The notes under the pieces were generated by a model, which was given only the letters and a program-made list of their open reading frames with translations, did not search any database and was not told the DNA's origin. The position numbers and the translations under genes are program-made. A stretch of 40,137 bases of DNA, from positions 1-40,137 of the forward strand of contig JAQSYD010000069.1 of NCBI GenBank assembly GCA_029256325.1, read 5' to 3'. The stretch is from Clostridia bacterium. GTDB lineage: Bacteria > Bacillota > Clostridia > Lutisporales > Lutisporaceae. Shown piece after piece: positions 15,741-23,194 of this stretch (its first letter is position 1; each line of letters begins with the position of its first letter).

Positions 15741-17261
15741 ATGTCATTAGACAGAAGATTATCAGATGTTCTTACAGTAGAAGAACTAAGGAGTTATGGC
15801 AGGAAGATTTGCATTATATCAGGAGTTGGCTCAGGTAAGAACTATTGGGTTGAAAATATATTACCCCAGTATGGAAGTGTGTTGCTTGTAACCTCAAGAA
15901 AAATAGTAAAGGACCAAACACTTACACGTGATTTTTTTACGGAAAAAGCTGAATGGGATGGGGTAAATTATAAGGTCTGTACACATTCTAAAATAGGTAA
16001 GTTTATACAAAGTAATACAAGACCTAATCAAAGTTTAGATGAAACAATATTTGATTATGTTGTTATTGATGAAGCACATGCAATAGTAAGCGATGCTACA
16101 TTTTCAGATGATACAAATTACTTATGGCAGTTCATAACAAATGTGAAGGCAACAGTTATATTAATGACTGCTACGGTTTCGATAATCAAAGATATGATTG
16201 AGCGAGAAGGATTTGCAATTATTGATAAAACTGAAGAATGTACCAATATCAGACCAACCTATATCAATTTGACAACAGATAACAAAGCAAGAGAATTACT
16301 GCTCACAGCTAAACCGAACAGCAAAATAATTTATATGATGCCTTCAGCAGGTGAAGCCTATAGAATAGAAAATGAATTGATTGAATGGCATTTAAGGGAT
16401 GATGTAGTGGCAATTACATCAAGTGAAAGAAATGAAGCATATAGTAAAGAAGAAAGGGTAGTTAGAGAAGAAGCTACATATAAAACAATTGTTGAAGAAA
16501 ATCGTCTTCCTGATGATGTGAATATATTATTAACTACTACAAAGTTCAGGGAAGGTGTTAATTTAATAGATGAAAGAATAAAACAGTGCATAACAGGATG
16601 CCATCCACATGTAGATATACGTCAATTTGCAGGTAGGGTAAGAACAGGAATAGATACTCTACACATAATTGAGAACAAGAAGCAAAATATAAATTCAGTT
16701 GATAAATTTGACATCGATATTGCAAAAAGACTAATACCAAAGTTTGATGAAGTAATTTATCAATATCTAAATACAGGCTTCGGCGAGAATGATTTCACAT
16801 ATGCAAATATTGAAAATTGCGTTAAGTTCTATAACAAGATAGAGAACAAGTTTGATTTAATGAAATTTAATAGATATAAAAACAGATTTGAACTTTTTGA
16901 GCAAAGGCTTATAGCTATTGAAAGAGAAAAACAAGATTTGGAGGATTTTAGAACTAATACATATTTGTATTTAGGTAATCTTTTTGGGACTGGAGTAATA
17001 ATACTGTTAAACAACAAAGCATCCTATTTACAGGGTGTTAAAAATAGATGTATCCTTTTCCTTCAGGATTACATAGGTAAAGAACTACAACCTGAGGTCG
17101 TAGAGAAACTTCTTAATGATTTAAAAGAATTAGGTTTACGAGGGAGCAAAGGGCAAGTATATGAGAAACTTGGATTTGCAATCTCATATTTAGGTTATGA
17201 ACTAATAGATGTAGGTAATAAAAATCATTTAGTCAAAAAGATAGTAAAGAAGCTGGATTAA
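15741..17261 (+). CDS. SF2 DEAH-type helicase/ATPase of the mobile element
   Basis: 506 aa. Motif I GVGSGKN (residues 28-34), motif II D110-E-A-H, motif III MTAT near 142-145, and motif VI QFAGRVR (295-301) define a superfamily 2 helicase. The region FREGVNL (269-275) matches motif V. The C-terminal 180 residues are helical and not assigned to a known domain. It is the first gene inside the left attachment site, with AGGTG before ATG 15741. Possible roles are replication of the excised element or a defence ATPase; the first is common for a helicase at an element end, but no replication initiator is recognised. A terminator follows at 17285-17315. Confidence 0.75.
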   Translation: MSLDRRLSDVLTVEELRSYGRKICIISGVGSGKNYWVENILPQYGSVLLVTSRKIVKDQTLTRDFFTEKAEWDGVNYKVCTHSKIGKFIQSNTRPNQSLDETIFDYVVIDEAHAIVSDATFSDDTNYLWQFITNVKATVILMTATVSIIKDMIEREGFAIIDKTEECTNIRPTYINLTTDNKARELLLTAKPNSKIIYMMPSAGEAYRIENELIEWHLRDDVVAITSSERNEAYSKEERVVREEATYKTIVEENRLPDDVNILLTTTKFREGVNLIDERIKQCITGCHPHVDIRQFAGRVRTGIDTLHIIENKKQNINSVDKFDIDIAKRLIPKFDEVIYQYLNTGFGENDFTYANIENCVKFYNKIENKFDLMKFNRYKNRFELFEQRLIAIEREKQDLEDFRTNTYLYLGNLFGTGVIILLNNKASYLQGVKNRCILFLQDYIGKELQPEVVEKLLNDLKELGLRGSKGQVYEKLGFAISYLGYELIDVGNKNHLVKKIVKKLD

Positions 17262-17284
17262 GGGGAAATGGTTATCTATATATA

Positions 17285-17315
17285 GAAGGGGGAGTTTTGT
17301 TGAAACTTCCCCTTC
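17285..17315 (+). terminator. Terminator after the helicase gene
   Basis: GAAGGGGGAGTTT pairs with AAACTTCCCCTTC (one G-T wobble) around TGTTG and is followed by ATTTTATG. Confidence 0.75.
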
Positions 17316-17668
17316 ATTTTATGTTAATGAAAAAATTAGATATTGAAAAATAACATAAATGATAATAACTACCGATTACATCTGCCCTCATGAGCATTTG
17401 GTGAAACTCGAACCATCAAGTTTTTGGGTTCTACAGGTGTTGGTATCACTATGTTCAAAAAGGCAAAAAGGGGTTCGAGATAGGTTCGAATTATAATAAC
17501 TGAAAATATTTAGTTCTTTGATATTAATCTAATATTACAAATGGTGTTTTCTTATTATTTTTTCAACTATTTACTTCCCAACTTGAATATTAAATGTTAT
17601 AGTAATAATTGGATTATTTAACACATTGTGCAATTAATTGTAAAATTGTGTACAAGGCTGGTGAATTT
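17316..17668. other. Non-coding gap with inverted CTCGAACC / GGTTCGAG repeats
   Basis: About 350 bp without a convincing gene. CTCGAACC at 17407-17414 is the inverse of GGTTCGAG at 17472-17479, and GGTTCGAA repeats at 17483-17490. The stretch between them is less A/T-rich than its surroundings. Both strands read without stops for about 30 codons there (minus strand includes PTPVEPKNLM), so it may be a relic of a coding sequence or a protein-binding or origin-like site. The last 100 bp are very A/T-rich and probably carry the promoter of the next operon. Confidence 0.4.
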
Positions 17669-18277
17669 ATGCATGATTATAGAAATAATATGAACAAAAG
17701 GTTATTTTGCAAACGTAATATAATCGTATACTGTATGATTATAGTAGTTACTTTGATATATAGTATTTTAAATATAAGTAGAAGTTTAAGTTATTTAAAT
17801 TACTTTTTCAATTTTGCAATCAGTATATTTACAGCAGGTGGTCTAATTTTTACAATATTTGGAGTAACGCTCAGCTATGAAATTTATAAAGAAACTGGTG
17901 ATATTTCACAAAAAATAAAATCATTAAATAAATATAAAAATTACTCTGCTGATAAAGGGACGATTGTTAGAGATCTTGAGGGTTATCGGAGTATATTATT
18001 TGAGGATAAAGCTTTTAACAATCCAACTATGATAAGAAAAGTTACGAATGAAATATTACAAGTTATTACTAAAATCGAATTATATACTGATATTATCGAA
18101 GATAACTATGATAAGAACATAGTTGATGAGATTAACTTCATCAAGGATATTATTAATCTCGGAGTTACTAATGAAAATAGGGACAAGCTTTTGAATTATT
18201 TAAGTATTATTATAGGGATTATTGATATTAAGGATTACTACTTAGATGAACAAGGGAGGAGAGCAGTAAATGAATAA
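17669..18277 (+). CDS. Two-helix membrane protein of unknown function
   Basis: About 202 aa from ATG 17669; the frame is open to a TTG at 17609 but the ATG fits a membrane protein better, and the ribosome-binding site (GGCTGGTGAA) is weak. Two hydrophobic helices (about residues 18-36 and 45-68) are followed by a long cytosolic helical domain of about 130 residues, rich in Lys, Asp, Glu and Ile. I do not recognise the family. The stop codon overlaps the start of the next gene by 8 nt, so the two are coupled. Such a membrane plus cytosolic pair inside an island could be an effector/sensor or toxin/immunity unit; this is only a possibility. Confidence 0.6.
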   Translation: MHDYRNNMNKRLFCKRNIIVYCMIIVVTLIYSILNISRSLSYLNYFFNFAISIFTAGGLIFTIFGVTLSYEIYKETGDISQKIKSLNKYKNYSADKGTIVRDLEGYRSILFEDKAFNNPTMIRKVTNEILQVITKIELYTDIIEDNYDKNIVDEINFIKDIINLGVTNENRDKLLNYLSIIIGIIDIKDYYLDEQGRRAVNE

Positions 18278-18671
18278 TTTTTACACTACTAGTTTTTTTA
18301 AAAATATTATTAATAAGACATTAAATGATGAGCTTAAGTGGAAGCATGTACCTAAGGGATATAGATCAAGAACAAGCAACGTAACAAGGAGTATTAAAGA
18401 TGCGTATTATATCCAACCTAAAGAAGATAGACGTTTAGTTATTGGTAATTTTAAGCAAGATAGTATAAATAATGAGGGTGAACCGATAGAACGTACTTAT
18501 CTTTATATGAGTTTTACAGATTTGCAGTATAACTGCTTACATGAAGTAGTAGAATATGACCTTGACAATAATTATGCAAATCTCTTATTTCAATTAATTA
18601 AAACGATTGAGATAAAAATAAACAGTATTGATGAAATAATTAATATGTTCTCAGATGATTTTGATTTCTAA
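18270..18671 (+). CDS. Uncharacterised cytosolic protein coupled to the membrane protein
   Basis: 133 aa, no membrane segment or signal peptide, starting MNNFYTTSFFKNIINK. The N-terminal half is basic (WKHVPKGYRSRTSNVTRS) and the C-terminal half acidic, ending in DDFDF. No family is recognised. GGGAGGAGAG lies just before ATG 18270. It overlaps the preceding gene by 8 nt, and a terminator follows 9 bp after the stop, so it is the second and last gene of a two-gene operon. Confidence 0.6.
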   Translation: MNNFYTTSFFKNIINKTLNDELKWKHVPKGYRSRTSNVTRSIKDAYYIQPKEDRRLVIGNFKQDSINNEGEPIERTYLYMSFTDLQYNCLHEVVEYDLDNNYANLLFQLIKTIEIKINSIDEIINMFSDDFDF

Positions 18672-18680
18672 AAGATGATT

Positions 18681-18707
18681 AAAAGACCTCATATATTGAG
18701 GTCTTTT
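18681..18707 (+). terminator. Terminator of the membrane-protein operon
   Basis: A perfect 11-bp stem (AAAAGACCTCA / TGAGGTCTTTT) with a 5-nt loop; the A-tract makes it potentially bidirectional. Confidence 0.85.
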
Positions 18708-18856
18708 ATATTTGGATTAAATTTGCATAGTTCACGTAAAGGTACACCATTAGGAATAGTCAATTTTATCATAATAGCATCTATTTTTATGCTCGTAAAG
18801 GTTATTAATTGTTTGCAATTATATTCGTATAATCTATATGCTTTTACGGTTAATTT

Positions 18857-18865
18857 TGGTATAAT
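18857..18865 (+). promoter_or_regulatory. Extended -10 promoter of the serine recombinase gene
   Basis: TGGTATAAT, an extended -10 box with poor -35, 35 bp upstream of the ATG. The same TGGTATAAT element drives the HNH operon (20568-20576). Confidence 0.5.
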
Positions 18866-18899
18866 ATATTTGTGCCAAAAACTAATAAGGGGTGTTCAA

Positions 18900-19508
18900 A
18901 TGACAAACATGAATAGAATTTACGGATATATTAGGGTTAGTGATAAAGACCAAAATGAAGCGAGACAAATTAAGGCTATGCAAGATGCAGGAGTAGACGA
19001 GAGATTTGTATTAATTGATAAACAAAGTGGTAAGGACTTTAACAGACCACAATATCAGATGTTAAAGAACGCTTTAAGGGAAGGTGATTTGCTCATAATC
19101 AAATCCATTGACCGTTTGGGCAGGAACTATAAAGAAATTATAAAGGAATGGCAAGATATAACCCAAGAACTGAAAGCAGATATTAAGGTTTTAGATATGG
19201 CTTTACTTGATACAACCTTACATAAAGACCTTTTGGGAACTTTTATAAGTGATTTAATACTTCAGGTATTAGCTTATGTTGCACAACAAGAGAGAGATAA
19301 TATAAAACAAAGACAATTAGAAGGAATTGCAGTTGCAAAGGCACAGGGAAAGCATCTAGGTAGACCAAAGGCAATTTTCCCTGAAGGATTTAAGGAAGTA
19401 TATAAAAGATGGCAGGCAGAAGAAATAACAGCAAAGAAAGCTATGCAGGTGCTAGACTTAAAACCTACAACATATTATAAGTTAGTTAAAGAACATGAAG
19501 GCAGGTGA
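18900..19508 (+). CDS. Serine recombinase (resolvase/invertase family)
   Basis: 202 aa, normal for small resolvases and invertases. The start is ATG 18900, after AAGGGG; the frame is open further left but the promoter lies at 18857-18865. The catalytic domain has YIRVS with nucleophile S14 and R12, GKDFNRPQ, and the second Arg pair in DRLGRN (R72, R75). The long E-helix and the C-terminal helix-turn-helix (about 165-200, ITAKKAMQVLDLKPTTYYK) are intact. It cuts and rejoins DNA via a 5'-phosphoserine intermediate. Element integration is explained by the tyrosine integrase at the right end, so this enzyme may resolve dimers or invert a segment. A possible hsdS remnant overlaps its 3' end on the other strand. 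Confidence 0.92.
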   Translation: MTNMNRIYGYIRVSDKDQNEARQIKAMQDAGVDERFVLIDKQSGKDFNRPQYQMLKNALREGDLLIIKSIDRLGRNYKEIIKEWQDITQELKADIKVLDMALLDTTLHKDLLGTFISDLILQVLAYVAQQERDNIKQRQLEGIAVAKAQGKHLGRPKAIFPEGFKEVYKRWQAEEITAKKAMQVLDLKPTTYYKLVKEHEGR

Positions 19509-19650
19509 AAACCTGTCTTTTGCTTATGGATGGGGGTATATTGAAAGGTTTTTGTATATTCTCTAATATGATAAACTCTATAGCACTTCCATCATTCTCC
19601 ATTGAATATTTCTTAATGTTTTGATTATTACTAGAAATAAATGTATAATA
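19486..19650 (-). pseudogene. Possible remnant of a type I restriction specificity (hsdS) gene
   Basis: On the minus strand an open stretch of about 54 codons ends at TAA (19488-19486) and is cut by TGA upstream at 19653. It reads like the end of an HsdS target-recognition half: a helical run NNQNIKKYS, GSAIEFIILENI, then IPPSISKRQ, which mirrors the usual I-x-x-P-x-x-x-E-Q close of such domains. There is no start signal, hsdM or hsdR in the window. It overlaps the 3' end of the serine recombinase. The match is by eye only and could be chance; no other gene is seen in 19509-19695. Confidence 0.3.
19499..19520 (+). terminator. Short terminator overlapping the recombinase stop
   Basis: GGCAGGT / ACCTGTC with a GAAA-type loop runs into TTTTGC; the TGA stop lies within the hairpin. 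Confidence 0.6.
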
Positions 19651-19695
19651 TCAACATGATTTATATTAATAAAGTAGGGAATGGGTGAGGTACAA

Positions 19696-20082
19696 ATGGG
19701 TAGAGGATTTTATCATGCAAGAAGGGCATTTGCTAGGTCGGTAACACATGAACTTACCAAAGGGAAAAGGACTACAACTAATAGAACTTCAAATAAAAAA
19801 GAGACACTTGAGGATATGAATATGTACTTACCCCCAAAATTATTTTGGATGTATTGGATAGTAGCAATGTCGGTGTTTATTCTTCCTTTAGTATTTACTG
19901 ATACGGAATATACAGGTGCTATGTCTTTTATTAGTTTCTTTGTAGTATATGCAACAATGTCTATACATAGCAATAGAATAAAGTCAAAAAAAGAAGCTTA
20001 CATACTTGAAGAAAAGAGAAGGTTAAGATTAGAAGAAATGGAACTTGAAAGGCAAGAAAATAGAAAAATAAAAAAAGAATAG
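19696..20082 (+). CDS. Small membrane protein with basic N-terminus and coiled-coil tail
   Basis: About 128 aa from ATG 19696, chosen because GGTGAGG then sits at normal distance; ATG 19681 is also in frame. A strongly basic N-terminus (RGFYHARRAFARS, then GKRTTTNR) precedes two hydrophobic helices (about residues 50-67 and 76-92 of the short form). A charged coiled-coil tail rich in Glu, Lys and Arg ends in KIKKE. I do not recognise it. Monocistronic, with its own terminator directly after the stop codon. Confidence 0.5.
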   Translation: MGRGFYHARRAFARSVTHELTKGKRTTTNRTSNKKETLEDMNMYLPPKLFWMYWIVAMSVFILPLVFTDTEYTGAMSFISFFVVYATMSIHSNRIKSKKEAYILEEKRRLRLEEMELERQENRKIKKE

Positions 20083-20103
20083 CACTTAACGGTGCTATTT
20101 TTT
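20078..20103 (+). terminator. Terminator overlapping the stop of the small membrane protein gene
   Basis: AATAGCAC / GGTGCTATT around a short loop, followed by TTTTTTA; the TAG stop is inside the stem. The stretch 20104-20205 to the right shows no gene and holds the 3' flank of the minus-strand gene. Confidence 0.8.
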
Positions 20104-20205
20104 ATTACACAAAATGATTTGATAAAATATTCTTTTTATTTGAAGATTAGCTTCTGAAGGCGTTGGGATAGAAGGGGTGTAGGAAGAAGGCATGCTAAAA
20201 CCTAC

Positions 20206-20508
20206 TTAGCCTAGTATAGCAACGATAACTTGTGCTATTGTTGCTATTACTTGCATAACTCCAACAAAAACTAATGCTTTTGTCAATCCAACAATCTTAT
20301 TATTGTATTGTTCGTTGGATTTTTCTAAAGTTTCATTTGAAGCAATCATTCTGTGAACAGATTGCTCAATGGTCTTTGACAGATAAATTTCTGAGATAGT
20401 TTTAATTTGATTAGCATCTGCAATTGTTGCTGTTTTCGAAGCATTTAGCAATTCTTCTTCATCTTTATTAAGATTAAATTTTTCAAATAATTTGTCATAA
20501 GTACCCAC
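20206..20508 (-). CDS. Tail-anchored small protein of unknown function
   Basis: 100 aa, transcribed against its neighbours. GTG start at 20508 with GAGGTG five bases upstream. Residues 1-75 are soluble and helical (EEELLNASK, then SKTIEQSVHRMI and a Gln/Asn-rich stretch). Residues 76-99 form a single hydrophobic helix at the very C-terminus (LTKALVFVGVMQVIATIAQV), so it would sit in the membrane as a tail-anchored protein. No family is recognised. Its opposite orientation and its isolation between terminators suggest separate control. Confidence 0.5.
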   Translation of the reverse strand: MGTYDKLFEKFNLNKDEEELLNASKTATIADANQIKTISEIYLSKTIEQSVHRMIASNETLEKSNEQYNNKIVGLTKALVFVGVMQVIATIAQVIVAILG

Positions 20509-20567
20509 ATTAACACCTCATTATTATAATTGTTATTTGTGAAAAAGTATTTCTAGTTTAATTATAA

Positions 20568-20576
20568 TGGTATAAT
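20568..20576 (+). promoter_or_regulatory. Extended -10 promoter of the 107-aa/HNH operon
   Basis: TGGTATAAT again, 34 bp before the ATG at 20610; the -35 region is weak. A GGGAAAGGGGAG ribosome-binding region follows. Confidence 0.5.
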
Positions 20577-20609
20577 ATGGTTATATCAATTGGGAAAGGG
20601 GAGTTTTAA

Positions 20610-20933
20610 ATGTATTTAGTACAAGCTACAGAGAATTACAATTTATATAGGATGGAGGTTTTGCGATATAGAGTGGTCGAGAGAGAAGGCAAGGTTTCTG
20701 AATTAACACATAATATTAAAATTCTTAGTTCTAAGTTAAACGAAGATTTTATAATAGAGGTTGAAATCGCAAACATAAATGGAGGTTTTATAACTGCATA
20801 TGCTAATGTTAGTTATATTGATGAAGGTTATCATATTTCCGAAACTATAAATACTGAAATCCCTCCAAGTGTAATTGAAGCCATAGAAAGAGTTATAGGT
20901 GAATATTCGGAGCTAGAAAGGTTAATTTGCTAG
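20610..20933 (+). CDS. 107-aa protein of unknown function, partner of the HNH nuclease
   Basis: 107 aa, soluble, with alternating hydrophobic/charged strands (EDFIIEVEIANINGG, then FITAYANVSYIDEG), suggesting a small beta-sheet domain followed by a C-terminal helix (PPSVIEAIERVIGEYSELER). Its shape resembles SecB-like or small chaperone/antitoxin folds, but I do not recognise a family. AAAGGGGAG precedes ATG 20610. Its TAG stop is followed with no gap by the ATG of the HNH nuclease gene, so they are one transcript with tight coupling. A regulatory or inhibitory partner of the nuclease is an inference from that coupling. Confidence 0.6.
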   Translation: MYLVQATENYNLYRMEVLRYRVVEREGKVSELTHNIKILSSKLNEDFIIEVEIANINGGFITAYANVSYIDEGYHISETINTEIPPSVIEAIERVIGEYSELERLIC

Positions 20934-21911
20934 ATGGACTTTCTATCAAAATGGTTAAATATTATTAGAAAGTGCAATATTGATAATACATATAAGATGG
21001 CATGGGCTAAGGCTCTAACAGAGATAGCCTTAGAAACTGACTTTGACAAGATTGATAATCAACAAATAGAAATAACACTAGATACTATTGCAAGAAAAGT
21101 AGTTAAATATTATTGGGAACAAACGATTTATTTTGACCTAAAGCAAGGGAGTAATCCTTTAAAACCACCTAAAATATTATCGGTGACTAAGAGTTTAATT
21201 AGCAAATACCAACATAAAGCAAATTCTACTCACCCAATAAAATATTTAAAATCTAATGTTGAGAATATTTGTGAGACTGAATATGAAATAACTATCAAAC
21301 AAGTAATAGCAGCTTTAAAACAAGATGTGAGTTATAGGTTTATTTCTCTTGGAGGTAAGATTGTAGAAGGTATTTATGAATATGAAAAAGGTGATAATTC
21401 GCTTTGTATGACTTTAGATAACCTAAGAGTGTTAAAAGATAACTATGGTATTAGTTTTGAAGCTATTAATTATAGGTGGTCGCAAATACTTGAGAATTTT
21501 AATCAAACACCAAGAATTTGTAAGAAGGTTAGAATAATAGATATTGAGGAAATAAGAAGAACCCCACTTTCTAAATTTATAAAGTATCTAGACTATGAAA
21601 ATCCTGAACATTCTTGTTTTATCTGTGGGAAAAATATAGAAGGAGAAACCCCTTCACTTGACCATGTGATTGCTTGGTCATACTTATACTCAGATGATAT
21701 ATGGAATTTGGTATTTGCACATAGAAGCTGTAATAGCAGTAAATCAAACATTATACCAAATGAGCAAGTTGTTAATAAGCTAGAAAAAAGAAATCTGAGA
21801 TTATTAGAAGCATTAATTGAAAATGGAGTAAACAATAAAGAAACGTCCGAACTGCAATTTGCTATTGAACATAATTTAGTTAAGAAGTTTTGGATTTCTT
21901 GTCAGGGGTAA
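20934..21911 (+). CDS. HNH endonuclease with a large N-terminal domain
   Basis: 325 aa. The C-terminal third carries a zinc-type HNH domain: C228-x2-C231 (CFICGK), the catalytic D243-H244 (SLDHVIAWS), N258 (WNLV) and H263-x2-C266-N267 (HRSCNSSKSN). The first 200 residues form a helical region, unassigned, that probably recognises substrate or partner. There is no methyltransferase beside it, so a classic type II restriction pair is not evident. It starts directly after the stop of the 107-aa gene. A stand-alone restriction or anti-phage nuclease is plausible in an integrative island; homing is less likely because the gene is not inserted in another gene. Confidence 0.8.
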   Translation: MDFLSKWLNIIRKCNIDNTYKMAWAKALTEIALETDFDKIDNQQIEITLDTIARKVVKYYWEQTIYFDLKQGSNPLKPPKILSVTKSLISKYQHKANSTHPIKYLKSNVENICETEYEITIKQVIAALKQDVSYRFISLGGKIVEGIYEYEKGDNSLCMTLDNLRVLKDNYGISFEAINYRWSQILENFNQTPRICKKVRIIDIEEIRRTPLSKFIKYLDYENPEHSCFICGKNIEGETPSLDHVIAWSYLYSDDIWNLVFAHRSCNSSKSNIIPNEQVVNKLEKRNLRLLEALIENGVNNKETSELQFAIEHNLVKKFWISCQG

Positions 21912-21999
21912 GGGTCTGTAATTAATAAGTCAGTAGGATACTCTAACAATAAAAGTATTCAAGAAAGATTGTTAATATACACAAAAAAGGGGGGATTAT

Positions 22000-22944
22000 A
22001 TGTCTTTAACATCTACGTTACAAGGTAAAACCGAAAAAGATAAAAAATTTCAAGACATTATAAAAACAATAATTAATCCAAGACCGTCATTTACTACAGT
22101 TTCAGGGAAGAAAGCCTTTTCTGCCGAATATGAGGAATTAGTACCATACTCTCTAAGTAATCCATATTATGCAACTCTTGTAGGAGTTGGATTTGATTAT
22201 CTTGCAAGGTTCATAGTGGCTAATAAAATAAAAAATACAAATAGCAAAAGGTCTGCAGTTAATAATCTTGTTGCAGGGAATGGACTAAAAAGGTTAGAAA
22301 AAATCACAGAAAAAAGGCTTTATGATGAACTTGATAAAAAATATAAAAATAGCGTTAAAATGTGTGAGGGATTTGTTAATGATGGGAAAAGTAATCTTGA
22401 TGAAATGCTTTATATCGCTGGATATTTAGCTTCGCTAGAAATCGTTGCAAGGTCAGGGATGCCCCCTCAAGACATTAAGAAAAGTCTTATAGTTGATACA
22501 GATATAGAGGTTATTAATGACTTGAGAATATTATGTAATTTATTTGAAAATATATTTATCAGCTCAGGAATATTAAACGAGAACAGTAGTGTTATATTCA
22601 ATCCCCGATTTGGAATTGTTTCAATGCACTGTGGTGGAGCTGATGCAGATATTTTTATAGACGGCACATTATATGATTTTAAATGTACAAAGAGTAAAGG
22701 ATATAATTGGAGTGATTGTGCTCAAATTGTTGGATATTACTTGCTAAACATTATTGACATTAGGTGTGGTGGACATGGAATAGGCATAGATGAATACGGA
22801 GATGAATACAGCATAGATAGACTTGCATTTTATAGAAGTAGATATGGCGAAATAGAAAATTTAGAAGTAGAGTTATTAGGTGAAAATAAAGTTGAACAAG
22901 GAATAGAAGAAATAAGAAAACTGTGGGGATTGAAATTTATTTAG
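22000..22944 (+). CDS. Candidate PD-(D/E)XK-fold nuclease
   Basis: 314 aa, no membrane segments. Residues 211-231 hold a PD-(D/E)XK-like core: D217 in a GGADADIFID turn, then D226-F-K228 in the next strand (TLYDFKCTK). This is followed by Q242-x3-Y246 in AQIVGYYLLN, the helix motif seen in RecB/Cas4-like nucleases. The N-terminal 200 residues are helical and unassigned. ATG 22000 has GGGGGG upstream. The gene is alone, with a terminator behind it. Its active-site pattern implies metal-dependent DNA cleavage; the role in the island, whether defence or element processing, is unknown. Motif recognition is by eye. Confidence 0.6.
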   Translation: MSLTSTLQGKTEKDKKFQDIIKTIINPRPSFTTVSGKKAFSAEYEELVPYSLSNPYYATLVGVGFDYLARFIVANKIKNTNSKRSAVNNLVAGNGLKRLEKITEKRLYDELDKKYKNSVKMCEGFVNDGKSNLDEMLYIAGYLASLEIVARSGMPPQDIKKSLIVDTDIEVINDLRILCNLFENIFISSGILNENSSVIFNPRFGIVSMHCGGADADIFIDGTLYDFKCTKSKGYNWSDCAQIVGYYLLNIIDIRCGGHGIGIDEYGDEYSIDRLAFYRSRYGEIENLEVELLGENKVEQGIEEIRKLWGLKFI

Positions 22945-22989
22945 ACCGTGTAGTTTAATTAGGATACATTCTTCTTATATGGTGACTTT

Positions 22990-23020
22990 AAGACATACCA
23001 ACTCAAAGGTATGTCTTTTT
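22990..23020 (+). terminator. Terminator after the PD-(D/E)XK gene
   Basis: AAGACATACC / GGTATGTCTT with an 8-nt loop and following T-tract. The remaining gap up to the next gene has a G-rich patch near 23060-23095 and a promoter at 23134-23162. Confidence 0.85.
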
Positions 23021-23133
23021 ATAAGATTAAGCGAATTTAAATCAAGATTTTTTTGAAGAACTGGTTCGTGGAAGGGTTGCGTTGCAAGGGGCGTAAATAG
23101 TAATGCCATTATTACAATAAACATAACCAATTG

Positions 23134-23162
23134 TTGAATGAAAATACAATAAAAGGTAAAAT
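23134..23162 (+). promoter_or_regulatory. Predicted promoter of the next membrane-protein gene
   Basis: TTGAAT at 23134-23139 and TAAAAT at 23157-23162 with a 17-bp spacer. Confidence 0.45.
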
Positions 23163-23194
23163 AAAGGTATGTTTAAAAGTTGGGGGGGATAAAT

